A DNA stretch of 64,000 bases from Sitta carolinensis (Eukaryota; Chordata; Aves; Passeriformes; Sittidae), in contig CM063288.1 of the NCBI GenBank assembly GCA_032173965.1, forward strand, positions 19,627,501 to 19,691,500, written 5' to 3'. Of the stretch, positions 17,064 through 29,331 are shown one piece after another. The position numbers and the translations under genes are program-made. Each line of letters starts with the position of its first letter. Position 1 is the first letter of the stretch. Below the pieces are notes generated by a model that was given only the letters and a program-made list of their open reading frames with translations, was not told the DNA's origin and ran no database searches.

Positions 17064-19851
17064 CGTTGGTTGGGGACCTTTAAATTTAGACACATGAGCT
17101 AGCATAGATTAAAAAATGGAGAGAGATAAAATACAGGTAGCTTTGGCCATATTCAAGTATCTTACATAATTTTGCCTACTACTACCCAGACATAACCCTT
17201 TGCCTTGTATTTTATGAAGCTCTAAAAAATTTTCACACATTATTGAGCAAAATTTTGTACTTTACCAAACTTTGGGGTGAAAGCTATCAATCTTTGCCCT
17301 CCCTGCTTTAAGGAACACAAAGTACTTCTGAAAGATATGGATTATGAAATCTAAAAATAAGAATTGAAACAGGACTGGTCTATTTATTTGTAAGACTATT
17401 TGTTCAGCCTTTCAAACAGTACAAGCCTCTTTTCTGTTAAAGGCCATATGAAGTTTGGGGAATTTGGGCCTGGAATTTGTCTACTACAAATGCATGCAAG
17501 CCTATTTCTGTATGTTGAAGAGTTAAAAGTATTGGGCAAGCATTGGTTTTAAGATATTTCATAATTTTTATGCATCTATTTTTGTTGCTAAGGAAGGCTG
17601 ATTATAGCTGAGCAAAGACGCTGCTGTAAGGGGTCTAAAATCAATCTTACACAGTCTCACAAAGAGTGGTTGATATTTCACCATCTCCATAACAACCAGT
17701 TTACGTCACAAAGGAGACACAAGATACCTTAGAAACCACTGTGCAAGTGTTATTTATGGAATCACCTTGGTTGGAGACATTTCTAAAATGAGACCTTTGT
17801 AAAATACTTCTCTAGATAATAATGGACATATTAGGAAATATTTTATTGAACATGGATTATTATAGATTATTTTTATGGTATTGTTTTGCTTGAATAATTG
17901 CCATCAAGGGCAGTAATCATGCCAAATTTATTTTCCCTGCCATGTCAAAGGTATTTATTCTTGTGGCAGAAAGCCAAAGAGATAAGCAGATATTTTGATC
18001 TGAAAATTTTTACCTGAAAATACAGAACACATGTAACCACGGTATGTTATGTACACGGCATATCAAATAGGAACAAATGTAGCTTTGAATACTTCCTGTT
18101 TTGAAAAGATCTGTTGAAAGAACCAACCCAGTACCATAACCAAAGCAACCCACATCCCATTTATATACCTATGTGAGACATGCCAGGCTTTGTAGGCGTG
18201 CCAATCTGCAAAACAGCCGTAAGGTACTTCGATATCCTTATGTTCTTGTTGAAATGGTTTTTAAATGACAGGTTGCATAACATGCTTGCTCAAGTCACTG
18301 CAGTTGCTCATGTAAATGACAGATTTTAAGTGATGTGCAGGATGCAATTTACTTTATTTCTGGGAATTCTTTCTGGTATTTTTAAAATAAGCACACAATT
18401 TTTTATGTGAAAGATGGAAGATTAGGACTGCAATAAGATAAAAATGTGTGGTTGGGTAATATTAGGAAGAGTGTTTTCTAGATGAGATTGTGGTGATATC
18501 AGTAAACACTAGAAGGGCACTTAGTTTTTTCCACTCGTTTGCAAAAAATCTTCCTGCCTAAAGGTTTTTGACATAGGATAGAATTTATTTCAAACCCCAA
18601 AACATCATAAAATAACGGAACAGGAATGAAATGTTACTAATCATAGAAATGGAAAACATGAAGGCGTTTTTTCTTTTTTTCTTTTTTTAATTGGACTTTA
18701 TCTGTCTACATGTGATAAGGTAATCATGGGATCTCTTCTGACAGTGAGAAAGATGGATTTAATCTGAAGGGGGAGTGAAGAGGGGAGATGAAAAAGCTTG
18801 CCTTGGAGAAAGAGACGACAGACTACTACTTTCAGAGTAGAATAAAGCTGACAGGAAATATTTTCCAATGTAAACCTCAGGAAAATAAAACCCAGAGAAG
18901 AATGATGCTGGATGTTTCAGGCTGACAGATAGGAATAACTAGATATAAGCAGGAGACAAATACACTAGAAACTGGAATCACTAGATCAGCCTGGGTCACA
19001 AATTATCTGTAAAATGAAGAAAAACATATTTTAAGATTAAGTTTGCAAAACATTTCAAAGGGATTATATGGCCTGGTACTTGAAGTAGAAAAAGTTCATA
19101 GGAAAATAGCGGTGACTGAGAGTGGTGTAAGGAAGGTGTTCAATGCAGTGTTCTTACTGGCAGCACTCAAAGTAGCAGCTTAACTACTTAATTTTTGAGT
19201 GACTCAAGCATCTTTGCTCCTTTTTTCTGATGACTCTAACGCTTGCTTAGCAGTATCAGGACAAAAAAAAATATGTCCTTGAGTATTTGCTTTGAACAGA
19301 GCTTGCAATTCACAAAAATTTTGCTGAAAAATGACAGTACAGGTAAAAATTAAGCTGTGAAGAAGTAACAGAGAAACGTGACAAGGATAAGAAATTTTGA
19401 GAACAGCTTTAAAGTAGACTCACTGAAAATGAATAATTGTTGTTTAACCTAATTAATATTGTTTGTTACTTACAAATGTAGACTCTCAGAAACTGAAACA
19501 CTGAATACAAGCGTTCCAATAAAAGATAAATGAGGCAGGATAGTGTCAGTATGTTTAAAGCTGCCTGTTGCCAAGTACTTAAGTTATCTAAAATCTGCTT
19601 CTATTGTGCTGAAATAAATTGTGTTATGTGCTAGCAAGGTGAATCAGATTTGAAGCTTTTGTACAGAACTGCCTTTACATCCGTGGTTCTAAGCATTAGC
19701 ATGTCTCATTTTCAACTTCCAGTGCACAAATGAACAAAACCTTGTTCAAATAGAATTGCAGATTTCTTTTTCTGCAGATATGATTAGTTTATCATGATCT
19801 CGCTGTAAACTTGATTCTTGAAACAAGATCAGTTAGAATATCAGTCAAGTA

Positions 19852-20134
19852 GGTGGAAAAGACCTCTGAGATTATTGAGTCCAACCTACGGCAAACGATT
19901 TTGTCTTCCAGACCATGGCACTGAGTGCTACATCCAGCTTTTCCTTAAGCGCCTCTGGGCGTTGTGCCTCCACCACCTCCCTGAGCAGTCCATATCAGTC
20001 TTTAATCACCCTCGATGTGAAGAAATTCTTCTTAATGTCCAGCCTAATGTCCTTGATGCAGCTTAAGACTATGACCTCTTTTCCTGGTTCAGATTGCCTT
20101 GAAAAAGACACTGCCCCCACCTGGCTACACCCTC
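19852..20134 (-). mobile_element. CR1 LINE 3' part, antisense, left of solo LTR
   Basis: The + strand reads as the reverse complement of CR1 3' sequence: tggaaaagacctctgag, gagtccaacc, tgcctccaccacctccctga, gtgaagaaattcttcttaat, ending cccccacctggctac. Its continuation (ccttcagggagttgtacag) is found directly after the LTR at 21486, showing that one CR1 copy was split by the insertion. Confidence 0.88.
20130..20134. repeat. left 5-bp target-site duplication (CCCTC)
   Basis: CCCTC immediately precedes the TG that opens the LTR and is repeated at 21482-21486 after its CA end. Removing the LTR and one CCCTC restores uninterrupted CR1 sequence. Confidence 0.85.
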
Positions 20135-21481
20135 TGTTAAAGGTTTGACGTTGGCACAAGGCCAGTGCCTCTATAACGATATACTGTTTCTGGTATTTCT
20201 TGTGAGATGTGACCAAAAACAGAGCAAAACAGTGTTTAATTTAGAAAGCAAAAGGAAAAAAAACTTTATTACTTATAATAGGTAAAGAAGACACATACAG
20301 AAGAACATGGAAACTTTAAAAAAAAACACTCTTCCTCCCCCCTCCCCACCAGTTCTCAACTTAACAAAACAAACTGAAAATTCTCTATCACGTTACTACC
20401 TTTTAGATAATTAATCTTTAGTTTATTACTACTTTTCCGATAATCAGTACTCAGTTCGTTGAGGAGAGATAGGAGTTTTTCTTGTACCACATCGTGGCCT
20501 CTTCCTCCATGTCCAGTGCTCTCACCACTGTGCATGGACTAGAGCTGTTTCTAGGGTTTCTCTCTTTAAAGATGTTTTGGTTAGTTCTAAGAAACGACAG
20601 TTTTTCAAGTTTGGGACACTAGTCTCCTCCAATATTACCCCTTGGGGCCGAGGGGCCTTGAGAACAGAGCTCTTCTTCTCATCTTTGTTCACACTACTGT
20701 CCACTCTTGGCTCTAAGCTAATGCCTCTCCCCAGATACAGCTTCTATGTTATAGGAAAAAAAAATGAGTCCGTCTATGGCTATACAAAAGAGTCCAGCCA
20801 AAGCTACTCTATCATCTCCTCCCACCTAGGATTCTTTTCAGCGTTCTCTGACAATTTTCTACTTATACAAACTTTCATCATCTTTGCTCAGTTCTTTCTA
20901 TCTGTCTTCTTCAAATTTAGGAGGATTAGTATTTATAAAGTTTTTATCATTTACAAAAAGGGTTAAAATCTTGGGCTTTGTTTTCTCAGAACTCTCACGG
21001 TATCTTTGCTGTTGGGCACTCTTCTTACGCCACCCCTCCTATACTCTTTCGGCCGTGCTGTCTAGTTGTTGATATCAAATTTCAAGGTGACAAAGATCAC
21101 AGACACGGTTTTTCTCAGTCTCTCTCTCTCCGGGGGAAGGGGGGGGGGGGGGGGGGAAGGGAAAAGAAGGGTTGTCTGCCACCCTTCCATCCTGCAGGAT
21201 TTTCCTCTCCCCCTCTGTGCCGAGGTTCCTGGCCCTACCTCACCAGGCGCATGGCTTCCCCTCCCCCGCCCAGCCAGCCGCTGGCAGGGGAGATCCCTCC
21301 GTCCTCAGGGACCGGAACCAAGAGAGAGTTTTCTGGGGAGCCCTCTGTTTTTAACCCCTTGTGTTCTCAGAGGCGGATCCTTGTCCTCAGTGGCCACACC
21401 AGGTGTTAGTTTTTAAACCTGAGCACTCATTGGTTTGACGACTGAAGTTCAGAAAAAACTCATTTTTTCTAAACTACGACA
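20135..21481 (-). mobile_element. solo LTR of an endogenous retrovirus, inserted in a CR1
   Basis: A 1347-bp segment that starts TGTTAAAGG and ends CTACGACA on the + strand, flanked by perfect CCCTC duplications, with CR1 homology resuming exactly on both sides. On the minus strand it opens TGTCGTAGTTTAG, similar to LTR starts I know from songbird ERVs, and carries an AATAAA signal (complement of 20265-20270) about 130 bp before its end. Both favour minus orientation. A 5-bp duplication fits ERVL-type integration. It has a G-run, a GC-rich block at about 21170-21340 and no retroviral gene; the open frames across it are incidental. A single LTR with one duplication implies loss of the internal region by recombination between LTRs. 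Confidence 0.82.
21139..21156 (+). repeat. 18-base G homopolymer
   Basis: An uninterrupted run of 18 G within a G-rich stretch (21131-21170), preceded by a short TC repeat, inside the solo LTR. It has G-quadruplex potential and is prone to sequencing error, so its length is uncertain. Confidence 0.85.
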
Positions 21482-21676
21482 CCCTCCTTCAGGGAGTTGT
21501 ACAGAGCAGTGAGGTCCCCCTGAGTCTCCTCCAGGCTAAACACCCCCAGCTGCCTCAGCTGCTCCTCACAGGACTTGTGCTCCACACCTTTCACCAGCTT
21601 TACTGCCCTTCTCTGGACCTGTTCTGGCCCCTCAATGTCCCTCCTGAACTGAGGGGCCCAGGACTGGACACACAGT
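21482..21676 (-). mobile_element. CR1 LINE, continuation right of solo LTR
   Basis: Antisense CR1 resumes here: ccttcagggagttgtacag, ctcctccaggctaaacac, cagctgctcctcacag, ctgcccttctctggacctg, ending near aggggcccaggactggaca. It is the 5'-ward portion of the same copy as 19852-20134. Bases 21482-21486 are the right-hand CCCTC duplication. Confidence 0.88.
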
Positions 21677-21677
21677 C

Positions 21678-21845
21678 CACAGCTTCTGAGGCAACCTGTT
21701 TCACTGCCTCACCACCCTCACAGTAAAGAACTTTTTCCTAATATCTAATTTAAACCTACTCTCTCTCAGTTTGAATTAATTTCCTCTTATTCTGCCACCA
21801 CATGCTCTTGTAAAAAGTCCCTCTCCATCTTTCTTTTCATGCTTT
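21678..21845 (-). mobile_element. second antisense CR1 fragment
   Basis: Another CR1 3' segment in the same orientation abuts the first: gaggcaacctgtttcactg, cctcaccaccctcacagtaa, then ttgtaaaaagtccctctcc. It repeats a portion already represented at 19852-20134, so it is a separate insertion or a tandem rearrangement. Confidence 0.8.
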
Positions 21846-24599
21846 TAATTAACTCTAAACAAATACAGTGATACAGTCCCATGAAGCAATTTAGTATAGT
21901 CTCATCTTGTCATATTTCAGCCTATTCTATTTGTTAGCCCTTTGCTTACGTCAAGAGATTCAAGGTCAATTAGCTAAAATTAACTTCTTGCATATGCACA
22001 TTTTCACTCTATTTTAATTGCCACCTAAGCAAGGAGTTTCGTACGTGTTGATTTATAATGAACTATAGGAACCCACCACTTATTATAAATAGGATATAGA
22101 TTTCAAGAATCTATATACACTTACTTTTCTGCCTGAAAGCTATTTGAAAACAATTGTACAGTGGAAAAGTATGCTTATTTTGTGATAAACAATACTGTAT
22201 CTTCTCTAATAAGGAAAGATTTGAAAATATTTTAACATCTCCATGAAAGTATAACAATTCATCTATAGCTAATAATAAAAGATAGAGTATTAAATTAGCT
22301 CTTATTACAGTTTTTCAGGTTTATGGTCTTTTTACCTTGTAATTTACAGTACATGAGATAAGACTGAAAGCATAATTTGCAAGAAACCCCTCAAACATCT
22401 ATTCACAGAATAAAACTTTACAGATGGAAATAGACAAATCTTCTGCTGCTTTTATAGAATTTGTGTGCATCTGAAATCATGATTAATCAACAGTGAAATA
22501 TTTGAAAATTCCACACATTTAAGGGGTAAAAATAATAAATGCAATAAATAAATGTTAAAGTTGAAGGTAAGTAGCATTAAATAATTTGTCAAATAGGTGA
22601 TACTATATTAAGCGTAGGGTGAAAAGGAATTTCCCTCTTGACATACATTATGAAATTACATCCTGTTTTTCAGGAGGTTAAAGTGCTGGGACACTGCAGT
22701 GTACTGGCAATTATTTTTAGGAAATATTAGCTGTCCTCTTGAAATGCAGCACTGGGTTTGAGTGCAGCACTGTGGTTCATGTGGAACTAGGTATAGGCAT
22801 GCCAGAGAGGAACTACGGAAGTGTAAGTGTGGGAAGGCATGGGGGGAAGAGTGGGAACAATTGCTCTGAGGGCAATAGGGCAAGACTGCATGGATGAACT
22901 TGGGGACATAGAAGTGAATTGATTTGCTTAAGAACTGACAGCAGGTCAGTGGTAGAACGTGGGGTAGAATTAAGTCTCTAAATGGCTGCACATGACTGAA
23001 ATGCCTGTGACTGTGAGAGACCATCTTCTGAGAGCTGACAGATGATTTTTAAAAAGATTTATTTTTCTGAATACTGATTTTTTTTTTAAAGGAATGAAGG
23101 AAATTGCCTTTTCTGTCCTGGTTTTTCTCCTGCTTTCTTCTTTTTCTGTGACTCTCAAACTGAAGCTTTAACAAACTGCTGTAGTAAGGAGTTGTATTGA
23201 AGTTGCTTGAAGTCCATAAGGAAAGCAGTGAATTTAGAAGGCTGAATACAGGGGTTTAAAACCTTAAAGGACATTACATTACTCTGCATTTAAAGAGAGG
23301 CAGAGAGCACAGTGGGACAGCACCAGCAAGCTCTCCCTCAAAAGCAGTCTAGCAGAATGCATCCCCTCCTCCTTTGCCTCCAGGAGAGCTGGCCTTCACT
23401 TGGGCTAGCTTGGCAGGTGAGAAGAACATGGCAGCTGGACGAAACCTCAGGGAACATTGCCAGTAGCATTGATGACATAGCCATAGTCTTGTGAAGAGAT
23501 GTGGAGGAGTTGCTTCTGTTTTTTAACAGCTATGGAGGGGTTGTAAAGCTTTCATGTAGGGTGTTTAAAGATTTAAAAGACAAATCAAAACAACAAGCCC
23601 AAAACATCAGTGAAAATCAGTTCAATACCACGTGAGTCTGCACTTAGTTGCCTACATGAAATACGTTTACTTATGAGGGTGAAGTTGGCTCTTAGTTTTT
23701 GCTTTCTTTGTGAAAGACTTTTCACAAAGATTTTGAAAATCTTGTGTGGTGTGTAGTGTATATACTTAACTAGTCAGGGGTGAATCTATGATCAGAAGCA
23801 AAATGTGTCAATTATAATCTTATGAGCAGTATTGAGCTTGTGATGGTCTCATGGTATAAAAGCAAGATTTGTGTGCTTGAAAGCCTGTCTGTTTTTCCTT
23901 GCAATATCATTTGGTCCAATAAAAGCTATTACATTTCCCTACAAATGTAGCCTATTATCAGAGCAGTCTGATGGTCTCAGGAATGTTTCCCTTGGGTGAG
24001 TTAAAAAAGAAAAATAAAAATTGATAACTCACAGCTGCTAAAATTTGACTACTTGACATATAATTAATTTACAATGAATCAATATTAATTGTGATAACTA
24101 TTTATAGGACTTATTTTAAATGTTATTTACTACTTATTTTGGGAATATTTATAACAATGTAATAATTTTCTGATATACCATGGAAACGTTTGTATAATGG
24201 TAAAAAATAAGAAACTGAAATCCAAATTAGAAAATGCAGGAATATGGAACCAATTTCATTCACAAAATCGCTTTTTTAAAAAATATATATGTGAACATGC
24301 TTGAAGAGTGGAAGGAAAAAGGGAAAGAGGAAGTGATGGAGAGATAGAGATAGATAAATATCACTTTGCTTTGTCTAATTCAGTATCCCCAGTGCTGCTA
24401 TGTGCTGTCATGAAAGGCTTTTTTGGTTTTAGGAATTAGAAGAATATTTAATATTTTATTTCCAATGTTAACAAATGAAGTTGTGTTGTATAGTGTCAGA
24501 TGGCACCCAGAAGTTCAGTTAGTTTATTTCACTTGACTGGCACAGCTGGCAATCTTGTTTTCCTTGCAGCAAGGGTAACAACTTAGTGGCACATTCATT

Positions 24600-24880
24600 T
24601 TCCATGCACAGTTCCTCTCAGCGGTGCTCACACCCCACATAAGCCGCTTAGTCGGATCTGTCAGCTGAGCCCAGCGCCGCCTCCCCAAGCAGCAGCAGCA
24701 GCAGCAGCAATAGCAGCAGCAGCAGCGTTGCTCACTCCAGGCTCCTTCCTGAGTGGGTCAGCAGCGCTAGTTGTGCAGCAGTCGTCTCCAGGTAGCACAT
24801 CTGCGCTGCTGTTATTAGCGTGTGCTTGCAGCTCTGCTTGGTACAGACACTGTATATACTGAGGCAAAGTGAAAGTAAGT
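24600..24880. other. CpG-enriched segment with AGC repeat; possible alternative first exon
   Basis: Around ten CpGs occur within about 250 bp, unlike the surrounding intron. An AGC repeat lies at 24688-24708 and 24712-24726. A perfect donor-like GTAAGT at 24875-24880 follows. The combination could mark an internal promoter and alternative first exon on the + strand, or a transcript on the minus strand. No TATA box or known gene was identified, so this remains a candidate. Confidence 0.3.
24688..24726. repeat. interrupted (AGC)n microsatellite
   Basis: Seven AGC units, an aat interruption, then five AGC units. On the minus strand one frame reads as polyalanine, but that frame resembles no known protein. 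Confidence 0.9.
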
Positions 24881-25454
24881 TCACTTCTAATCATTCTGGG
24901 TAAACTTAAAAAGGTTTTGTGTAATTCGCTTCACCTAAACATGTGTATGGCTTCCTCTCTCTGCACAACTCAGTATGATCACTGTCCAAATAATAGGTAG
25001 TTCTCTGTACTAACTGTTTTCCTTCTTTTGAGTCCACCATTGATCTGCTGCTGTGCTTGCTGAAGTTCAGAGAAATATTTGTATTGATTTCAGAACGAGC
25101 AGAATTATATCCTTGAATATGAAGTTTTCTTGTCAGGGTATAGGTCATCTTGTGTATATCTGTAAATTTTTGTGTTTCTGTACAAGTTATAATATCACTC
25201 AGAATGCCTAGTCACTGACTTCTCTAAATTCCATCCACTTAGTGCAACTGATTTGTTTATGTACCATTTTTCCAGACCTGTGAATTCCCCATCCTTTCAT
25301 TCTGTAGCAGTGTGACCCTCAGCACAATTAGTGTTGACAACTACCATCACGCTTTCTGTTTCTCTGTCTGGTATTTGAATGCTCTTCAACTACAGAAGCA
25401 TGACTGGGCATGAAATCGTGATGAAATTACAACTAAAGCAAAAGATGATGGCCT

Positions 25455-25468
25455 GTCTCCGTAGCAAC
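25455..25468 (+). promoter_or_regulatory. near-consensus RFX X-box-like motif
   Basis: GTCTCC-GT-AGCAAC fits the RFX X-box consensus GTNRCC(N0-3)RGYAAC with one mismatch in the left half. Such sites occur often by chance; included as a weak candidate only. Confidence 0.2.
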
Positions 25469-28400
25469 CCAGGCCATTGTGTGCATGCAGCCAGCTCATG
25501 CTGAAGTGAAAGAATTGGTGTTTATTCCCATGATGTTTGCTAGCAAATCTCAAGATTACCTACATCACCCCCTGAAGCTTCACCATGAACATAATGTTTG
25601 CAGCAAAGCAAACTGTGTCTTCCATTTCACTTTTACAAGCAGGGGAGCATTTTTCTAGATGTAAAATTGGTGCAAATTTGATGTCTTTCCACAAGGTAGA
25701 GAAAGGGAGTAACATGTTCTTCAGTTTCAGATCATGTCTTCTGGGCTCTCTGTCTTCATGTCCCACTGGGCAGAGCAGGCCACAGAAGTGCTGAATGGTA
25801 CTCTCAGCTCCAAAACTCCAACAAAAGTAGAGATGTTTCAAAAAAACCAAGTGTCATTGTGTTCCTGATAGAGACAGGAATATAAAGAAAGCTAAGTCAA
25901 TAGCCCATTCCTCTTTTGTGTTTGGCTTTTAGAGATTTTTTCTCTGCAGGGAGTTGCAATAGTTTTCAAGGCAAAACAGGACTGGGGCATTCACAAGGAT
26001 TTGGCTGGCTTGTAAACTGTGACTTAGAGAACACTGTCTTCTTCACATTGCAAGAGTGTGCTCTCTGCTAGCCAACACATAAAGCAAACTGCTGATGTGC
26101 ACCCTTCATCAAGGAAAAAAACTATAAAATTTGATTCTTGCTTTAAAAATTGAAATTAGTGGCATCTGCATTTCTCCAAGGGGTACATAAGTTGGTAAGA
26201 TTCTAATACTAAGTTCCTGAGAAATTGAATACATGTTTCAAACCCAAGTGATTGTTAAATTCATGTACATTCTGCATACTGGGTGATGAGAGTAGTTAAT
26301 TTTGTATCTTTTCTATGAGGCTAATCTCACTATTGTCAAACTAATGGTCTAAAACATAGTGGTTTGTATGGTCCACTGGCTGAACTTCTTTTAAAAAAAA
26401 AGAATATATATTAAGGGGACTATTTTTTCTAAAACAAACCATAGCCTCTATAATAGAATGAAGGAAAATCTAAATGGTGTCTATTTCCTCTTGGTTAGGA
26501 TGGTAGGAGTTTGCCATAGTGTCATTATACTGCCACGTACTGGAGGTGTATCTGTTAGATGTGGAGCAGAAGGCACTAAGATGTGTTATACATTCCTTTC
26601 TCTTTGATAGGTAATACACTGTGAAAGCAAAAAAAGCTCTGAGGCTTAGTAGTGTAGTTCATTAAGCTTTGTAAGAACAAGATATACAGCAAAGTTTGTC
26701 ATCATCCAGTAGTTAAAAGCAATTGTGATGTGCTTGTAGGGAAAAATCATGTTGTCTTTGAATGTGGGAAACCAGCTATGCGTGTGGTGTTGCTGATGAA
26801 GTCCAGTATGACCTTGAGCACGTCCATCTTTTGAAAATAAAAATGTATTCCTCTGCATCATAAAGTTTGAGAACAAATAGACAAGTATTTGCAAAGGACT
26901 CGGCACACTGATGAAAATCCAGGCAACTTCCAGGGTATTCATCTCCAGGAAATGGGCTCTAAAAGATTTTATACTAAGCAGATTTTTCATGTGTTAAAAA
27001 AGGAAGGAGAACACAGTGCATAAAGTTAGCCACTATGGATAAGCTTCCAAGTCATGGCCTTGGAAGCCAACTTGGATGATTTTTTTTTGAGGAAGTGTTA
27101 ATGAATATATAGATGACTTGGGGACTGTATAGAAAATCCCGATAATAAACAAGAAATAGAAGCTTCCTCTTCAATCCCTGAGCAAAATTTCAATGATAGC
27201 TTCTTCAGAATATATTATTTAAGTATCTCTGATGGATCTCTACACTGACTTTCCAAATTTTGGCATTTGATATTTTCTCTCTCACGAATGATATAAAAAA
27301 TGAAATTATCATAAAGGCCTCTGAAACAGGGGTGTGTTTTAAAGCTCTGCTTGAGCTGTGTAGAAGCTGTCTACTGTCCATATTTCATGAGATAGAGCAA
27401 TCTCCGTGATGAGATCAAGGCTATAGTGAATGTTTTGAAGAACTAAAAATTATTCCGAAGTTTTTATTTAAGATATTCCATTGAAGAGAAGGAAGATGAA
27501 GAAATTATCTTTGTGTGACAACTTTGAAAAATACTGGATTGGCTAACAAAGCTCTGCCTCTTCAACTTGAAGGGAAAAAACTCAGAACCCTCTTTTGCAG
27601 TGCTTACTTTCATTTTCCCCCTTTCTCTGGCATACTGACTGGAAAAATTGGAGACAAAGAGTGATCTCAACAATTGTCAAAACATTGATAAAATATTTGG
27701 AAGCGTCTTCATTTTTCTTGACTGATTTGCTCTAGGAAAAAAAAGGAATTAACTGATGTGCAACTTTAATGCAAACCTCCCCCCAAACATTTCATTATTA
27801 TTTTTGCCAGTATTCAACACTCCTGAATTCTGATAAAATAATTGGTGAGTGCACTATAGTGGGGTCATGAGTCCCAAATAAGAGACAGACAATTTCTGTG
27901 GGCCTGTTAGGTTGACTCACTACCAGAGTCAGGAATGCCTTTGTTAGGTGCAGTAACTAAGAGGTTAAGATGGGATCAGCAGCTTCTCCCGGAAAGGATT
28001 TTTTATAACAGGTGACTCTCTGCCAGCAGCTACTTGTGTTGCTGACTCGCATGTTGCAATCTGTGCAAAGTGTTGTTCCAAACTGAAACCGTAGCACAGG
28101 AATTCAGAGGTAATACAGAAGTTAAAAAATTATAAAATCTCTACTAGAGCATATGTACAGCCGCCCTAGGACATGTTCTTTTAATCTCTGGTACAAATTA
28201 TTAAATATACTTTAAAATTATGAGAAAAAACATGGAAGTTTATACTAGCAATATGTAGGGATCCAAAGTAATTGTTAAATTATGAAATCTGGGAAGACAA
28301 GCTTGATACACAGTTCCAAATCATAATAAAATGCAGGGAAGCTGCAATTTTTGTCTCATCCCTTTGTAAAGATAAGCGCTAAATTTAAACTTTGGTTTGA

Positions 28401-28606
28401 ATCTCACATTTAGATTCAGCTGACATGAATAGTTAGGGTATTAGAATGTGATCAGTGAGTTGGCTGGAAGTGTGCATAAAGTCTGCGATGTAAAACAGTT
28501 CTGATATCCAAGGAGAAATTCCTGCTCACTTCCATTTTTCTTAGACAAAGTACATGATATATTACCTAAGATTTTTTAAACTACTGAAATGCAGTAAATA
28601 CAAAAT

Positions 28607-28739
28607 AACAACAACCACAACAACAAAACCAAACCAAAACAAACAAACAAACAAACAAAAAACCCCCAAAACCCCCACCAAACAAACAAATAAAAAAAAC
28701 CAAACCAAAACCAACAAAAAAAAAAAACACACAAAAAAG
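28607..28739. repeat. A/C-rich simple repeat (CAAA-like)
   Basis: About 130 bp composed almost entirely of A and C, including runs of caaa units, aaccaaaacc-type units and an A-run near 28716-28727. It is a low-complexity tract; frames through it on either strand are artefacts. Confidence 0.9.
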
Positions 28740-29185
28740 GCAGAAATTACTGATGGAATAGCCTTATCTAAAAACCAGCTGCGCAAATCTGTCTATCCTC
28801 ATGAATAGTCATAGAAGTTAATAAGAATAACATCAATAGGGTACTCTGCTATTATAATAGGTTTCTTCAAGTTGCTCTTTCAAAAATGAAAGAACTTAGT
28901 ATTGATGTTCTTTGTATAGATATTTGAAGCATCTCTTGGAGCTTAATGTATTTACAACAAAAGAAAGAGATTGTTTTTAAAGAAAACAAACCTAAGAGAA
29001 GTTCTAATTTACTGTTACCTTTTTGTGATGTTTCTTCTGTCTGGTGTATACAGGCAAAAATTATATGGATTTGATAGATATGTAGCATTTCAGACATGAC
29101 TCAAAAAAGTACTTTCATGTAATATTGGATGACATGAATTGTAAATTAGATTAAAGCATTGGTTTCTCTGCTTCTCTTCTGATAG

Positions 29186-29331
29186 GTCATTGCTTGTGAA
29201 CAGCAGTATGACTACTCATATGATGCTCGATGTGACGTATGGTCCTTGGGAATAACAGCTATTGAACTGGGGGATGGAGACCCTCCTTTATTTGACATGC
29301 ATCCGGTGAAAACCCTTTTTAAAATTCCAAG
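29186..29331 (+). CDS. MYO3B: MYO3B coding exon: kinase C-lobe, helices F-G
   Basis: This 146-bp exon encodes residues 202-249 plus two bases of R250. It starts [21 protein letters not shown]218 in CDVWS is the conserved alpha-F aspartate. It continues [20 protein letters not shown], then [17 protein letters not shown] is the MYO3B form, where MYO3A has DLHPMRALF as I recall. Acceptor ctgatag, donor CCAAG|GTATGG, ending in phase 2. The exon is intact and sits between the two longest complete introns of the window (12.5 and 23 kb). Confidence 0.95.

Noticed and set aside
20978..21416. Overlapping proline/glycine-rich frames of 116 and 143 codons
   Set aside because: They run through the GC-rich part of the solo LTR and are products of its composition, not genes.
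24661..24894. Minus-strand frame with a polyalanine run
   Set aside because: The alanines come from the AGC microsatellite; the rest matches nothing known.
28554..28808. Frames through the A/C-rich repeat on both strands (Lys/Thr-rich and Phe/Val-rich)
   Set aside because: Low-complexity translation artefacts.
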